The notes beneath the pieces are model-generated. The model worked only from the letters and a program-made list of their open reading frames with translations. It was not told the origin of the DNA and searched no databases. Shown here piece after piece: positions 23,955-30,779 of a DNA stretch of 30,779 bases; position 1 is the first letter of the stretch; each line of letters starts with the position of its first letter. The DNA is from Prevotellamassilia sp. (GTDB lineage: Bacteria > Bacteroidota > Bacteroidia > Bacteroidales > Bacteroidaceae): positions 1 through 30,779 of the forward strand of contig VSQE01000028.1 of the NCBI GenBank assembly GCA_009775705.1, written 5' to 3'. Both the position numbers and the translations under genes were made by a program.

Positions 23955-24704
23955 ATGGGAAGATACGACAGAAATCATTTGTATATTACGGACGAAGAGC
24001 AACAAAAGATAAAGGAGACCAGGCTCCTTTTTGGTGGAGTCGGTATCGGAAGTGTCATTGCGGAATGTGCATTGCGGTTTGGTTTTGAACGAATGACCAT
24101 TGTAGATGGGGAAAAGGTGAAAGAAAGTAATCTGAACTGCCAGAATTATGCCGTTTCCGACATTGGAAAATACAAAGCGGAGGTGCTGTGCAAGCGTTTG
24201 TTGAAAATAAATCCCCAAGCGGAAATATCCTGTCGTAAGGACTTTATAGGCAGGGATAATGTGTGTGACATAATAGATGGGCACGACATCGCTGTCAACA
24301 CCTTGGACTTTCAGTCGGATATTCCTTTTATATTTGATCGGATTTGTTCAGAAAAGACTATTCCCGTTCTGCATCCATATAATTGGGGATGGGCGAGCTT
24401 TCTTACCATAGTGAGGCCGGGAGGTTATCAGATAAAAGAAATATCAGAAGAATTCCAAGGCTTTGAATTGAAAGTGGCAGAGTTTGTCATACGTTACAAT
24501 TCTTTCTGGAACAGGGGACAAGAATGGCTGGAGGATGTAATTGACAGATACAAAAAAGAGAAAGAAACCTCATCGTTACCTCAGCTTTCGGTTGCTTCAT
24601 GGTTGGTTGCAGGGCAATGTGTAAATGCTATGTTCAATATAGTTAATGGGAGGAAAATTCTATACTTCCCCAAATTCTATATGACATCCATATATGATGC
24701 TTGA
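23955..24704 (+). CDS. Non-canonical ThiF/MoeB (E1-like) adenylyltransferase
   Basis: A 249-residue protein with the Rossmann fold of the ThiF/MoeB/E1 superfamily, which adenylates the C-terminus of a small protein or peptide. The ATP site reads GGVGIGS at residues 27-33 (family GxGxxGS), then 'MTIVDGEKVKESNL' with D51, and 'SDIGKYKAEVL' with K72 and K74 (the conserved DxGxxK). Asp118 in 'VNTLDF' probably corresponds to the metal/ATP Asp. Two departures stand out: the usual Arg of the NxRQ motif is Cys62 (NLNCQ), and there are no CxxC zinc pairs. The later part ('VLHPYNWGWASFLTIVRPGG') lacks the usual catalytic-cysteine context. No ThiS/MoaD-like partner is nearby. It is convergent with the LuxR gene (23 bp between stops). 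Confidence 0.82.
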   Translation: MGRYDRNHLYITDEEQQKIKETRLLFGGVGIGSVIAECALRFGFERMTIVDGEKVKESNLNCQNYAVSDIGKYKAEVLCKRLLKINPQAEISCRKDFIGRDNVCDIIDGHDIAVNTLDFQSDIPFIFDRICSEKTIPVLHPYNWGWASFLTIVRPGGYQIKEISEEFQGFELKVAEFVIRYNSFWNRGQEWLEDVIDRYKKEKETSSLPQLSVASWLVAGQCVNAMFNIVNGRKILYFPKFYMTSIYDA

Positions 24705-24727
24705 TGCGATGGAATATGTGGAAATCT

Positions 24728-25486
24728 TCACAGCAATCTGTAATTTACTGCATGATGGAGGGCTTCTGCTATATTGTTTACTCCCAATCTTGTAAACAAG
24801 GAGCGTTTGCAAGATTTAATCGTATCTACGGACTTGCATAATTTATCTGCTATATCGTTCATTGTATACCCCTGTGTGGACAGCCACAATATATCACGTT
24901 CCGTATCACTTAGGGCTTTTTCTTCTTTTGAAATCCATTGGTGTCGTGTCAGGTCGTATTCATGGTACTTCTTGCTGTTCTCTTTTTTCATTACGATGTG
25001 TCCGGGTGTTTTTCTCGACGACATGGAAACGGTGCATAAAGCCATCCACATCTTTCCATTTTTCGTCAGAGCCAAAGGTGTCAGCGTATGATGAATAAGA
25101 TAGGGCTTTTTTTCATTTGTAAGGTGAAAATCGTATTGGATGGAGTAATCCATCCGTTCGTGGGGAGGAATAGTAGAAAACAAGTCAAACCCTTTTTTGT
25201 TGATTTCCAACAGCATTTCCACTTCTTTTTCCGGAACATGTTTCAAATAGAGATTGTATCCGAAGTCTCTGATTTTGTCTGCGGGTTGTCCACACAAAAG
25301 GGCTAAATTCTCAGACACATATACGAACTCTCGTTTGAAATAGTCTATGATATAGACGCATTGATAGGTACTTCTTGCAAATGCCTTGACGGCATTTACG
25401 AGAAGTTCTACCTTTTTGTATTCTTCATCAGAAATACCTTCTACGTTATTGGTTGTCAAGAAAAAATTTCCGATATTGTAATTCAT
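24728..25486 (-). CDS. PAS-LuxR family transcriptional regulator
   Basis: A 252-residue regulator. Residues about 30-165 form a PAS-like sensor ('STYQCVYIIDYFKREFVYVSENLALLCGQPADKI', 'LYLKHVPEKEVEMLLEINKKG', then strands 'YSIQYDFHLTNEKKPYLIHHTLTPLAL'). The C-terminal GerE/LuxR helix-turn-helix is clear: 'LSDTERDILWLSTQGYTMNDIADKLCKSVDTIKSCKRSLFTRLGVNNIAEALHHAV'. There is no receiver domain, so it probably senses a small ligand or redox state directly. It lies between the ThiF-like gene and the barrel gene, divergent from the latter. The ACAC-W4-GTGT palindromes in both promoters make it the prime candidate for their activator (inference). Confidence 0.88.
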   Translation of the reverse strand: MNYNIGNFFLTTNNVEGISDEEYKKVELLVNAVKAFARSTYQCVYIIDYFKREFVYVSENLALLCGQPADKIRDFGYNLYLKHVPEKEVEMLLEINKKGFDLFSTIPPHERMDYSIQYDFHLTNEKKPYLIHHTLTPLALTKNGKMWMALCTVSMSSRKTPGHIVMKKENSKKYHEYDLTRHQWISKEEKALSDTERDILWLSTQGYTMNDIADKLCKSVDTIKSCKRSLFTRLGVNNIAEALHHAVNYRLL

Positions 25487-25518
25487 CGTACAAATAAGTA
25501 ATTAAGGGAAGAGTAGTG

Positions 25519-25555
25519 CAAATTTACATTATTCAGGTGATAATTCCATGGAATT
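25519..25555 (-). promoter_or_regulatory. Promoter region of the LuxR gene with a 14-bp perfect palindrome
   Basis: The minus strand reads TAAATTTG (25519-25526), a -7 element 33 bp before the LuxR ATG at 25486. The perfect palindrome AATTCCATGGAATT (25542-25555) lies 15 bp upstream of it, covering the expected -33 position, so a bound protein could block or replace -33 recognition. It differs from the ACAC-W4-GTGT motif. Confidence 0.5.
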
Positions 25556-25569
25556 GTTATCAAAATTAC

Positions 25570-25651
25570 ACACAAAAGTGTGGATTTTCATGCTGATGTT
25601 CTTTTATACACATTTGTGTCATCAGTAATAGTTGCCTATTCCTTAAATTTG
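25570..25651 (+). promoter_or_regulatory. Activator-type promoter of the barrel gene: two palindromes plus -7 element
   Basis: ACACAAAAGTGT (25570-25581; exact reverse complement of the site at 23894) and ACACATTTGTGT (25608-25619) have centres 38 bp apart. The second ends exactly 24 bp before TAAATTTG (25644-25651), the same geometry as before the ThiF-like gene. No -33 TTTG lies at standard spacing. The first ATG of the barrel gene is at 25692. Confidence 0.6.
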
Positions 25652-25691
25652 TATATTATATTATAATTAAAAAAATAGATAAAAGTTATTT

Positions 25692-28594
25692 ATGAAACAA
25701 GCATTTTTTTGTATCTTGCATTTTTGTGTTCTTTGAGTGTCAAGGCGCAAAAATGTTTAGTGATCTTCGGTGTAGAGGAGGACGTAACAAGCAATGTAAT
25801 TGAGAATCCGAAGTTTACCATTATGTATAATGACTCCATAGAAGTACCATTCCAGCAGTTGGAACGGGAGAAAAATGCCTGCTATTTGGAGTTTGATTAT
25901 AGGGCAGGCAAATATACCATTTGCGTGGAGGCGGACGGGCATGAAGATGCATTTAAAGAGTTCATCGTCAGCACACGGCGCAATACGGTATTCAGTATGG
26001 GTACCATTTTCATGAAGAAAGAGCGCAGCGTGAAACTCAGCGAAGCCACTGTACGGGCCACGCATATCAAGATGGTGACACGCGGCGACACCCTTGTGTA
26101 TGACGCGGCAGCCTTTGAACTGGCCAACGGCTCCATGCTTGATGCACTGGTGGCTCAGCTTCCCGGCGCAGAACTGAAGGACGGGCAGATCAAGGTGAAT
26201 GGGAAGTTCATCGAAAGCCTCATGGTGAACGGGGAGGATTTCTTTGCGGGCAATCCCAGGATCGCGCTCGAAAACCTGCCGGCCTATACGGTGAAGAATA
26301 TCAAGGTATACGACCGTGCCGCCAACGATGACTACCTGCGTGGCAAGCCTGCCGGACTGAAAAAAGCGCAAGGTGAGGACGAGCACATGGTGATGGATGT
26401 CATCCTGAAAAAGGCTTATTCCACCGGTTGGTTAGGTAACGCGGAGGGTGGCTACGGTTTGCCCGGCAACCGCTATCTGGGCAAGGCTTTCGGCATGGGT
26501 TATACAAGCAAGATGCGGGTGGCAGCCTTTGCCAATCTCAATAACATAAAAGACACACAGAGCGGCGGATCTTCCGGACAGTGGGGAGGAGGATGGGCTC
26601 AGGATGGTGAACTCGACGTGAAAATGGGCGGTCTGGATTACCTCTATTCGCGCAACCGCATAAAAGTGCTGGGAAACGTGACGCTCACGCATGAGGAGCC
26701 TGAGGTGGAGCGTAAGGTCAGCACGGTATCGTTCTTTGATTCCGGTGACGTGTATGGCCGTTCGCTTTCCCGGTCCGGCGAGAAGAAGTTTCACCTGCTG
26801 TCCTCCCATCAGTTGCAGTATTCCGGTGAGCGGATGTATTTGGAAGTAGTACCCTCGGTGGACTACCTGCGCAATGACTACAACCGCTTGGGCCGCAGTG
26901 CACAGTTCACAGCCAACCCGCAAGAGGAATACCGTCTGGAATCGCTCGACTCCCTCTTTGCGCAGGGCGGCCTTAGCGGTGCTTACGCCACAACCCTGCT
27001 CAACCGCACCTGTAATGAGACAGCGGGCAAGACCGATTGGCTCAGAACGGGTGTGGCATCCAAGACAACCGTGAGAATACCTGGTGGCAACGATGTCTTT
27101 AATGCATACGCCAACGGAAGCTATTGGCGCGACACGGACCGGCCGCTCACCTCGTACAACCGTGTCTATGGGATGCAGTCGTCCGTTGCCGGAACAGGCG
27201 AGAACATCCTGCAAGCCAAGGACTATGTGTCGAAGGCTTATACGTTGAATGCCGGAGCCAGCTACAGTCTGTTCATCTGGCCGTATCAGCGCAGGCGGGG
27301 GCATTACGTAATGTTTATCCCGAAATTTGACTTCGTGCGTAACCATTACGATCAGGCACAGGCACTTTGGCAGCAGCATACGGAGATCGCCGATGTGCTT
27401 GACGGCGGCATTGTCCCGCCCTCGACCATCCGGCGCGAATGGCTGATGCCCGACCCCAACAACACTTATCATTCGGTGCTGGCGCAGGATACTTACAGGC
27501 CTGGAGTCGAGATGGACTACATCTTCCTGCCGGACATCAAGGCCAATGCGCAATACAGCATCGTGCTGGGCATGTATGGGAACATGCGTCACGAACATCT
27601 GCAATACGACAAGCAGTCCCTCGATACCACCATTACGCGCTGGGCCAATACGTACACGCCGTCAATCGGGGCGGAGTACCAGAACCGGACTGAAACAGTG
27701 AATACAGAGGTAAAGTTCAACTATGACTTTTCTCAGTCTGTCCCCGGCATCTTCTACCAGCTCGGCACCGTCAACGATGCAGACCCGCTTAACATCTATA
27801 TCAACAATCCGGATCTGCGCCGCGCCGTTACACATAATGTCCGTGCACGGTTCTCCCGCTTTTGGACCGGGACGCACCGCAACCTGGCCGTGAATGCCGC
27901 GTATGGACATACCGACCGCGCCGTGGCACAGGCACGCTTCTACGACCGCAACACGGGCGTGAGCACCTGGCTGCCGCAGAACATCAACGGCAACTGGAAT
28001 GCCAACGGTTCCGTGCAATATACCCTGCCTTTCGGCAAGAATGAGGTCTTCCAATTGCAGACGGTCACAGGAGCCTCGCTGGTACACTCCGTGGATTACG
28101 CCACCGATACCGAGATATTGGAGCGCAGCGTGGTGGACAACCTGAGACTCAGTGAACAGCTCTCTCTGACTTACCGTATGGGCAAGCATTCGTTTGGTAT
28201 TCGGGGCGGCCTTGCCTGGCTTGACAGCCGCTCGGAGCGCGTATCGTTCGAAAACATCTCGGCATTCGATGTGACAGCTGGGGCGAACTTCCTGCTTAAT
28301 CTGCCGAAGGACTGGCAGATTGGTTCCGATGCCACGCTTTACCTGCGCCGGGGCTACAGCGACGGGACGCTCAACACAACCCATCTGGTGTGGAACGGCT
28401 CGCTTTCCAAAAGCATCCTGAGGGGACGGCTCACCTTCAAACTTGATGGAGTGGACATTCTCGGACAAATCAGCAACGTGCAGCATGTGGTCAATGCGCA
28501 GGGACGCACCGAGACCTGGGTGAATGCCCAGCCGCGCTATGCCATGTTCCACGCAATCTGGCGTTTTAACGTCATTCCTAAGAAAAAAGATTAA
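25692..28594 (+). CDS. TonB-receptor-like outer-membrane beta-barrel protein, frameshifted in the signal peptide
   Basis: A barrel protein of about 967 residues if repaired. From the ATG at 25692 the frame hits TGA after 14 codons. The long frame is open from a TTG at 25709 to 28594. One extra T in the T7 tract (25704-25710) joins them into MKQAFFLYLAFLCSLSVKAQ, a complete signal peptide ending at an AxA-like site. Next comes a beta-sandwich region ('YLEFDYRAGKYTICVEADGHE'), a plug-like domain ('TRGDTLVYDAAAFELANGSMLDALVAQLPGAELKDGQI', 'SLMVNGEDFFAGNPRIALENLPAYTVKNIKVYDR'), then strands to the C-terminal 'FHAIWRFNVIPKKKD'. This pattern is the Bacteroidetes outer-membrane barrel family related to TonB-dependent receptors. 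No SusD partner follows. G+C is clearly higher than in the two genes upstream from about 25900 on. Confidence 0.8.
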
Positions 28595-28620
28595 TCAATG
28601 AAATAGAACTCATAGAAAGT

Positions 28621-28660
28621 AGAACAATGAAAGGATGCCTAAGCATCCTTTCATTGTTCT
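28621..28660 (+). terminator. Perfect 18-bp hairpin after the barrel gene
   Basis: AGAACAATGAAAGGATGC, loop CTAA, then the exact reverse complement. It lies 26 bp after the barrel stop codon. No T tract follows, so it may protect the 3' end of the mRNA or act as a factor-assisted terminator rather than a classic intrinsic one. Confidence 0.6.
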
Positions 28661-28976
28661 GTGGTGTGTGTTGGAATCCATTGGAAGTACCTTGTATTTT
28701 GTTTTAGCAATAAATCATGTATCTAATTATTACTGTCTGCTGAAAAATGGAAACAGTCGAAATTTAGGGCTGATTCCATTTGCTGTAGTCTGTCCTAAAT
28801 GGTTATTTGGGTGTCGTCAAACTATCCATGAATAACCATGAGTAAAAGTAGTAATAGATAAAGCCCGTCTCGTTGCTCACCTCAAGAAGTTAGACTCACA
28901 TCTTTACGGTTTAGCGGACAGTAATAATTCAAAAAAATCCTTATTCTACCGATGTGAAAATCTCGTGTTTTCTTCA

Positions 28977-28984
28977 TAAATTTG
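28977..28984 (+). promoter_or_regulatory. Bacteroides -7 element (TAAATTTG) of ogt
   Basis: TAAATTTG lies 44 bp before the ogt ATG at 29029. No exact -33 TTTG is seen. Confidence 0.45.
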
Positions 28985-29028
28985 TACACCTCTAAAAAGA
29001 ACTATAACGATTTGAAATATTGTGTGAG

Positions 29029-29619
29029 ATGAAAGAAAGGAACGTTGTTCTGACAAGACTTTACCAATCGCCTTGCGGAGTGCTGATGCTTGGCTCGTTT
29101 GGTGACCAACTCTGCCTGTGTGACTGGCAGGTGGAGAAACGGCATGTCTGCGTGAACCGCAGGTTGCAGAAGATGCTGCGGGCCGGATTTACGGAAGGAA
29201 CATCGGAAGTGATGGAGAAAGCCGTGTTGCAGCTTGATGAGTTCTTTGTCGGAAAACGGCGTGAGTTCGACGTGCCGCTGTTGTTTGCCGGTACCGGTTT
29301 TCAGCAAAGAGTGTGGGACGAGCTGCTGAAAATCCCTTTCGGCGAGACGGTTTCCTATGGAGAAATGGCACGACGTATCGGGATGCCCGCAGCTGTCCGT
29401 GCGGTGGCCAATGCCAACGGGGCAAACGCTTTGTCTGTTTTTGTTCCCTGTCACCGTGTTATCGGTGGCGACTCTCTGTTGAGAGGCTATGGCGGCGGGG
29501 TTGATACGAAAAGGAAACTTCTGGAACTGGAAGGTGTTGCTTTCTCTGAACTGAAGAGGGGCTGGTGCTTGGATAAAACAGAGGGAGGAGTATGGACCAA
29601 ACGGATAGAGGGAAAATGA
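29029..29619 (+). CDS. ogt: Methylated-DNA--[protein]-cysteine S-methyltransferase
   Basis: Repairs O6-alkylguanine by transferring the alkyl group to its own cysteine. The 196-residue protein starts at the ATG at 29029 (MKERNVVLTRLYQSPCGVLML); a TTG three codons upstream is less likely. The DNA-binding HTH region is 'TGFQQRVWDELLKIPFGETVSYGEMARRIGMPAAVRAVANANGANALSVFVPCHRVIG', with the acceptor Cys in PCHRV. The C-terminus has 'RGYGGGVDTKRKLLELE', as expected. The N-terminal part is longer than the minimal domain, as in Ogt/Ada-C types. The CatA-like gene follows after 109 bp with its own -7 element. Confidence 0.94.
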   Translation: MKERNVVLTRLYQSPCGVLMLGSFGDQLCLCDWQVEKRHVCVNRRLQKMLRAGFTEGTSEVMEKAVLQLDEFFVGKRREFDVPLLFAGTGFQQRVWDELLKIPFGETVSYGEMARRIGMPAAVRAVANANGANALSVFVPCHRVIGGDSLLRGYGGGVDTKRKLLELEGVAFSELKRGWCLDKTEGGVWTKRIEGK

Positions 29620-29700
29620 AGGCAGTTGCCGGAGCAGGCTTTCGCGGTTTCGGCCGGCACTTTGGAAAGGCAATGGGGTATTGGGAATGTGGTGACCGAT

Positions 29701-29708
29701 TAATTTTG
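29701..29708 (+). promoter_or_regulatory. Bacteroides -7 element (TAATTTTG) of the CatA-like gene
   Basis: TAATTTTG lies 20 bp before the first ATG at 29729. The upstream region has TTGG but no exact TTTG at the right spacing. Confidence 0.45.
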
Positions 29709-29728
29709 CATACAAAAAAAGACAGAAG

Positions 29729-30355
29729 ATGATGACGGAAGTAGACCCTCGTACAACAACCCGTGCATATGCCTACGAAATGTGGATGGATGCACCCATG
29801 CCTATGGTTACGTTTTTCAAGACGCTGGATGTAAGCTCTCTTGTGCGTTTCAGCCGTATCCGGAAACTGAAATTCAATATGCTGATGTGCTGGAGTATAG
29901 GACAGGCGGCCAGTCAGGTGAAGGAGTTTTACCTCCTCCCTGTCGGGCGGAAGCTGATCCGGTACGACAGGATAGCCGTCAATACGATAGTTGCCAACCG
30001 GAATGGGGAAGTCAGTTCCTGCGACGTTCCCTTTTCGACGGACGTGCGGGCATTCAACGAAGACTATCTGCGTCTGACCCGTCTGGTCGCGGAATCCTGC
30101 GAGAACTACGACCTGACGGAACGTATGGTTATCGGCACCTCAGCCCTGGTACGGTTCGACATTGATGGTGTGGTGGGGATGTATAGTGGAGTCTTCAACA
30201 ATCCGTTCATGATATGGGGCCGGTATCGCAGGAAATGGTTCAGGACAACGCTGGCCGTGTCTTTTCAGTTCCATCATACGCAAATGGACGGTGCTCATGC
30301 GGCGCGGTTCCTTGACCTTTTGCAGAGGGAGATAAATACGATAGGTACCCGATAA
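29729..30355 (+). CDS. CatA-like acetyltransferase (chloramphenicol acetyltransferase family)
   Basis: A 208-residue protein, close to the length of type A chloramphenicol acetyltransferases. The catalytic motif HHxxxDG is intact near the C-terminus (FQFHHTQMDGAHAARFLDLLQ), which supplies the general-base His. Other family features: 'PMPMVTFFKTLDVSSL' (near the N-terminus), 'KFNMLMCWSIGQAASQVKEF' (family 'F....ly.i..a.n...efr') and 'NNPFMIWGRYRRK' (family 'P.f.wgky'). It may acetylate chloramphenicol or another hydroxylated compound; chromosomal CatA-like genes in Bacteroidetes need not confer resistance. Two adjacent ATGs (29729 and 29732) are equally possible starts. There is no mobile element next to it. 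Confidence 0.85.
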   Translation: MMTEVDPRTTTRAYAYEMWMDAPMPMVTFFKTLDVSSLVRFSRIRKLKFNMLMCWSIGQAASQVKEFYLLPVGRKLIRYDRIAVNTIVANRNGEVSSCDVPFSTDVRAFNEDYLRLTRLVAESCENYDLTERMVIGTSALVRFDIDGVVGMYSGVFNNPFMIWGRYRRKWFRTTLAVSFQFHHTQMDGAHAARFLDLLQREINTIGTR

Positions 30356-30386
30356 ATAGTAAAACTTACGGGCAACCTTAGCGAAA

Positions 30387-30449
30387 GTTTTACATGCCTT
30401 GTAAATCTTTTTACATGCCTTGTAAAAAGATTTACAAGGCATGTAAAAA
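30387..30449. repeat. 21-bp-periodic palindromic repeat array (3 units, F-F-R)
   Basis: Cores ACATGCCTTGT at 30392 and 30413 and the inverted ACAAGGCATGT at 30434 are exactly 21 bp apart. The middle unit has perfect arms TTTTTACA / TGTAAAAA around TGCCT. As with the array at 7651-7717, it lies between convergent genes (CatA-like and uvrD), 24 bp from the end of the minus-strand gene. Confidence 0.85.
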
Positions 30450-30472
30450 TCTGAAGAACTTTAACCGGGGGG

Positions 30473-30779
30473 TCATTCCACGATCCTGAAGCGTGCGAAT
30501 TTGAGCAGTAAGGTTTTTGTTCCCGCGTTCTCGAAAGCTACGGTGGCTTTGGCATTTTCTCCGCTCCCCTCGGTGCCGAGTATGGTGCCTTTACCGAAAC
30601 GTTCGTGCTCGATGGTCTGTCCGGTTTGCGGGAGATCCGCACCGGAGGGAGCGGGCCGGTTTGCCTTCGTGCAGGCGGAACTGTCGGGCTGAAGGCGGAC
30701 ATAATGCCTGTTTGGTGATGCAGGGTGTGGGGCTTAGTTTAACCGGACGGCTCTGGTTGAGGGCAGGTTTGGTGTCCGG
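30473..30779 (-). CDS. uvrD: UvrD/PcrA-type DNA helicase, C-terminal end only, with apparent frameshift
   Basis: The stop codon is at 30473-30475. The last about 50 residues read 'TGQTIEHERFGKGTILGTEGSGENAKATVAFENAGTKTLLLKFARFRIVE', here broken for description: TGQTIEHERFGKGTILG, then EGSGENAKATVAFENAG, then KTLLLKFARFRIVE. This is the C-terminal Tudor-like tail of UvrD/PcrA that binds RNA polymerase and related partners. Upstream this frame reaches an in-frame stop at 30734-30736, whereas the only frame open to the window edge (containing PALNQSRPVKLSPTP) is the next one over and ends at 30591. A one-base shift between about 30655 and 30733 would join them; the T3 at 30660-30662 or the G3 near 30723 are candidate points. 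The helicase core lies outside the window. Confidence 0.7.

Larger units (their letters stand above)
28595..29028. other. 434-bp region without a supported gene between the barrel gene and ogt
   Basis: It holds the strong hairpin at 28621-28660 and the ogt -7 element at 28977. The rest is AT-rich. A 66-codon frame (28635-28835) overlaps the hairpin and shows no family pattern. A short frame at 28842-28979 (containing KARLVAHLKKLDSHLYGLAD) reads somewhat protein-like but has no ATG; it could be a gene remnant, and I cannot name it. Confidence 0.5.

Noticed and set aside
23894..25581. The exact inverted 12-bp copies (23894 and 25570) as ends of an invertible DNA segment
   Set aside because: The arms are short and themselves nearly palindromic, and the fixed 24-bp spacing of the sites from -7 elements is better explained as regulator binding. 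No invertase gene is nearby.
25757..28552. Three long minus-strand frames (209, 390 and 296 codons) opposite the barrel gene
   Set aside because: They mirror the GC-rich barrel coding frame and have Cys/His/Arg-rich low-quality translations with no recognisable motif.
28635..28835. 66-codon frame after the barrel gene
   Set aside because: It begins inside the strong hairpin and shows no family pattern or coding bias.
1..30779. CRISPR array, insertion sequence or prophage genes
   Set aside because: No direct-repeat/spacer pattern, transposase, integrase or phage structural gene was seen; the repeat arrays have no unique spacers of CRISPR length.

Overview
The window looks like chromosomal DNA of a Bacteroidales bacterium, most likely Bacteroides or a close relative. 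Evidence: many genes are preceded by the Bacteroides-type -7 element TAnnTTTG rather than a sigma-70 -10 box; Shine-Dalgarno sequences are weak; several products belong to Bacteroidetes envelope families (OprP-like porin, TonB-receptor-like barrel, PD40 protein); and the housekeeping proteins read as Bacteroidales versions. This rests on reading alone, without a database search.

Layout. 1-5300: a truncated BamA/Omp85-like barrel (-), a phosphate-selective porin (+), dnaG primase (-), tRNA-Cys (-) and a WalJ/YycJ-type metallo-hydrolase (-). 5300-7550: a PiT phosphate transporter with a C-terminal PhoU-like domain (+). 7650-9810: a 21-bp-periodic palindromic repeat array, then a minus-strand set made of a secreted hypothetical protein, an HprK-like kinase, an S24/S26-type peptidase and a PqqD-like protein. 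10100-14450: a minus-strand run of yicC, gmk, nadD, a PD40 protein and a nucleoside phosphorylase. 14480-15200: a gene-free stretch with a second type of 21-bp-periodic repeat. 15200-17000: rpsA (-). 17160-20400: lipoprotein, ribE, nth and pgk (+). 20540-23700: a substrate-binding lipoprotein and a TPR protein (+).

23700-28660 is the accessory region and the most interesting part. It holds a non-canonical E1/ThiF-like adenylyltransferase gene (+), a PAS-LuxR regulator gene (-) and a large outer-membrane barrel gene (+). The 12-bp palindrome ACAC(W4)GTGT lies upstream of both the ThiF-like and the barrel gene. In each case it ends exactly 24 bp before a TAnnTTTG -7 element, where an activator would replace the missing -33 box; a further copy lies upstream of the barrel gene. 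This suggests a small regulon run by the PAS-LuxR protein. The barrel gene carries a one-base frameshift in a T7 tract inside its signal peptide, so its expression may be switched off, or phase-variable, in this sequence.

29000-30779: ogt and a CatA-like acetyltransferase (+), a second copy of the 21-bp repeat array, and the 3' end of uvrD/pcrA (-), which also shows an apparent frameshift.
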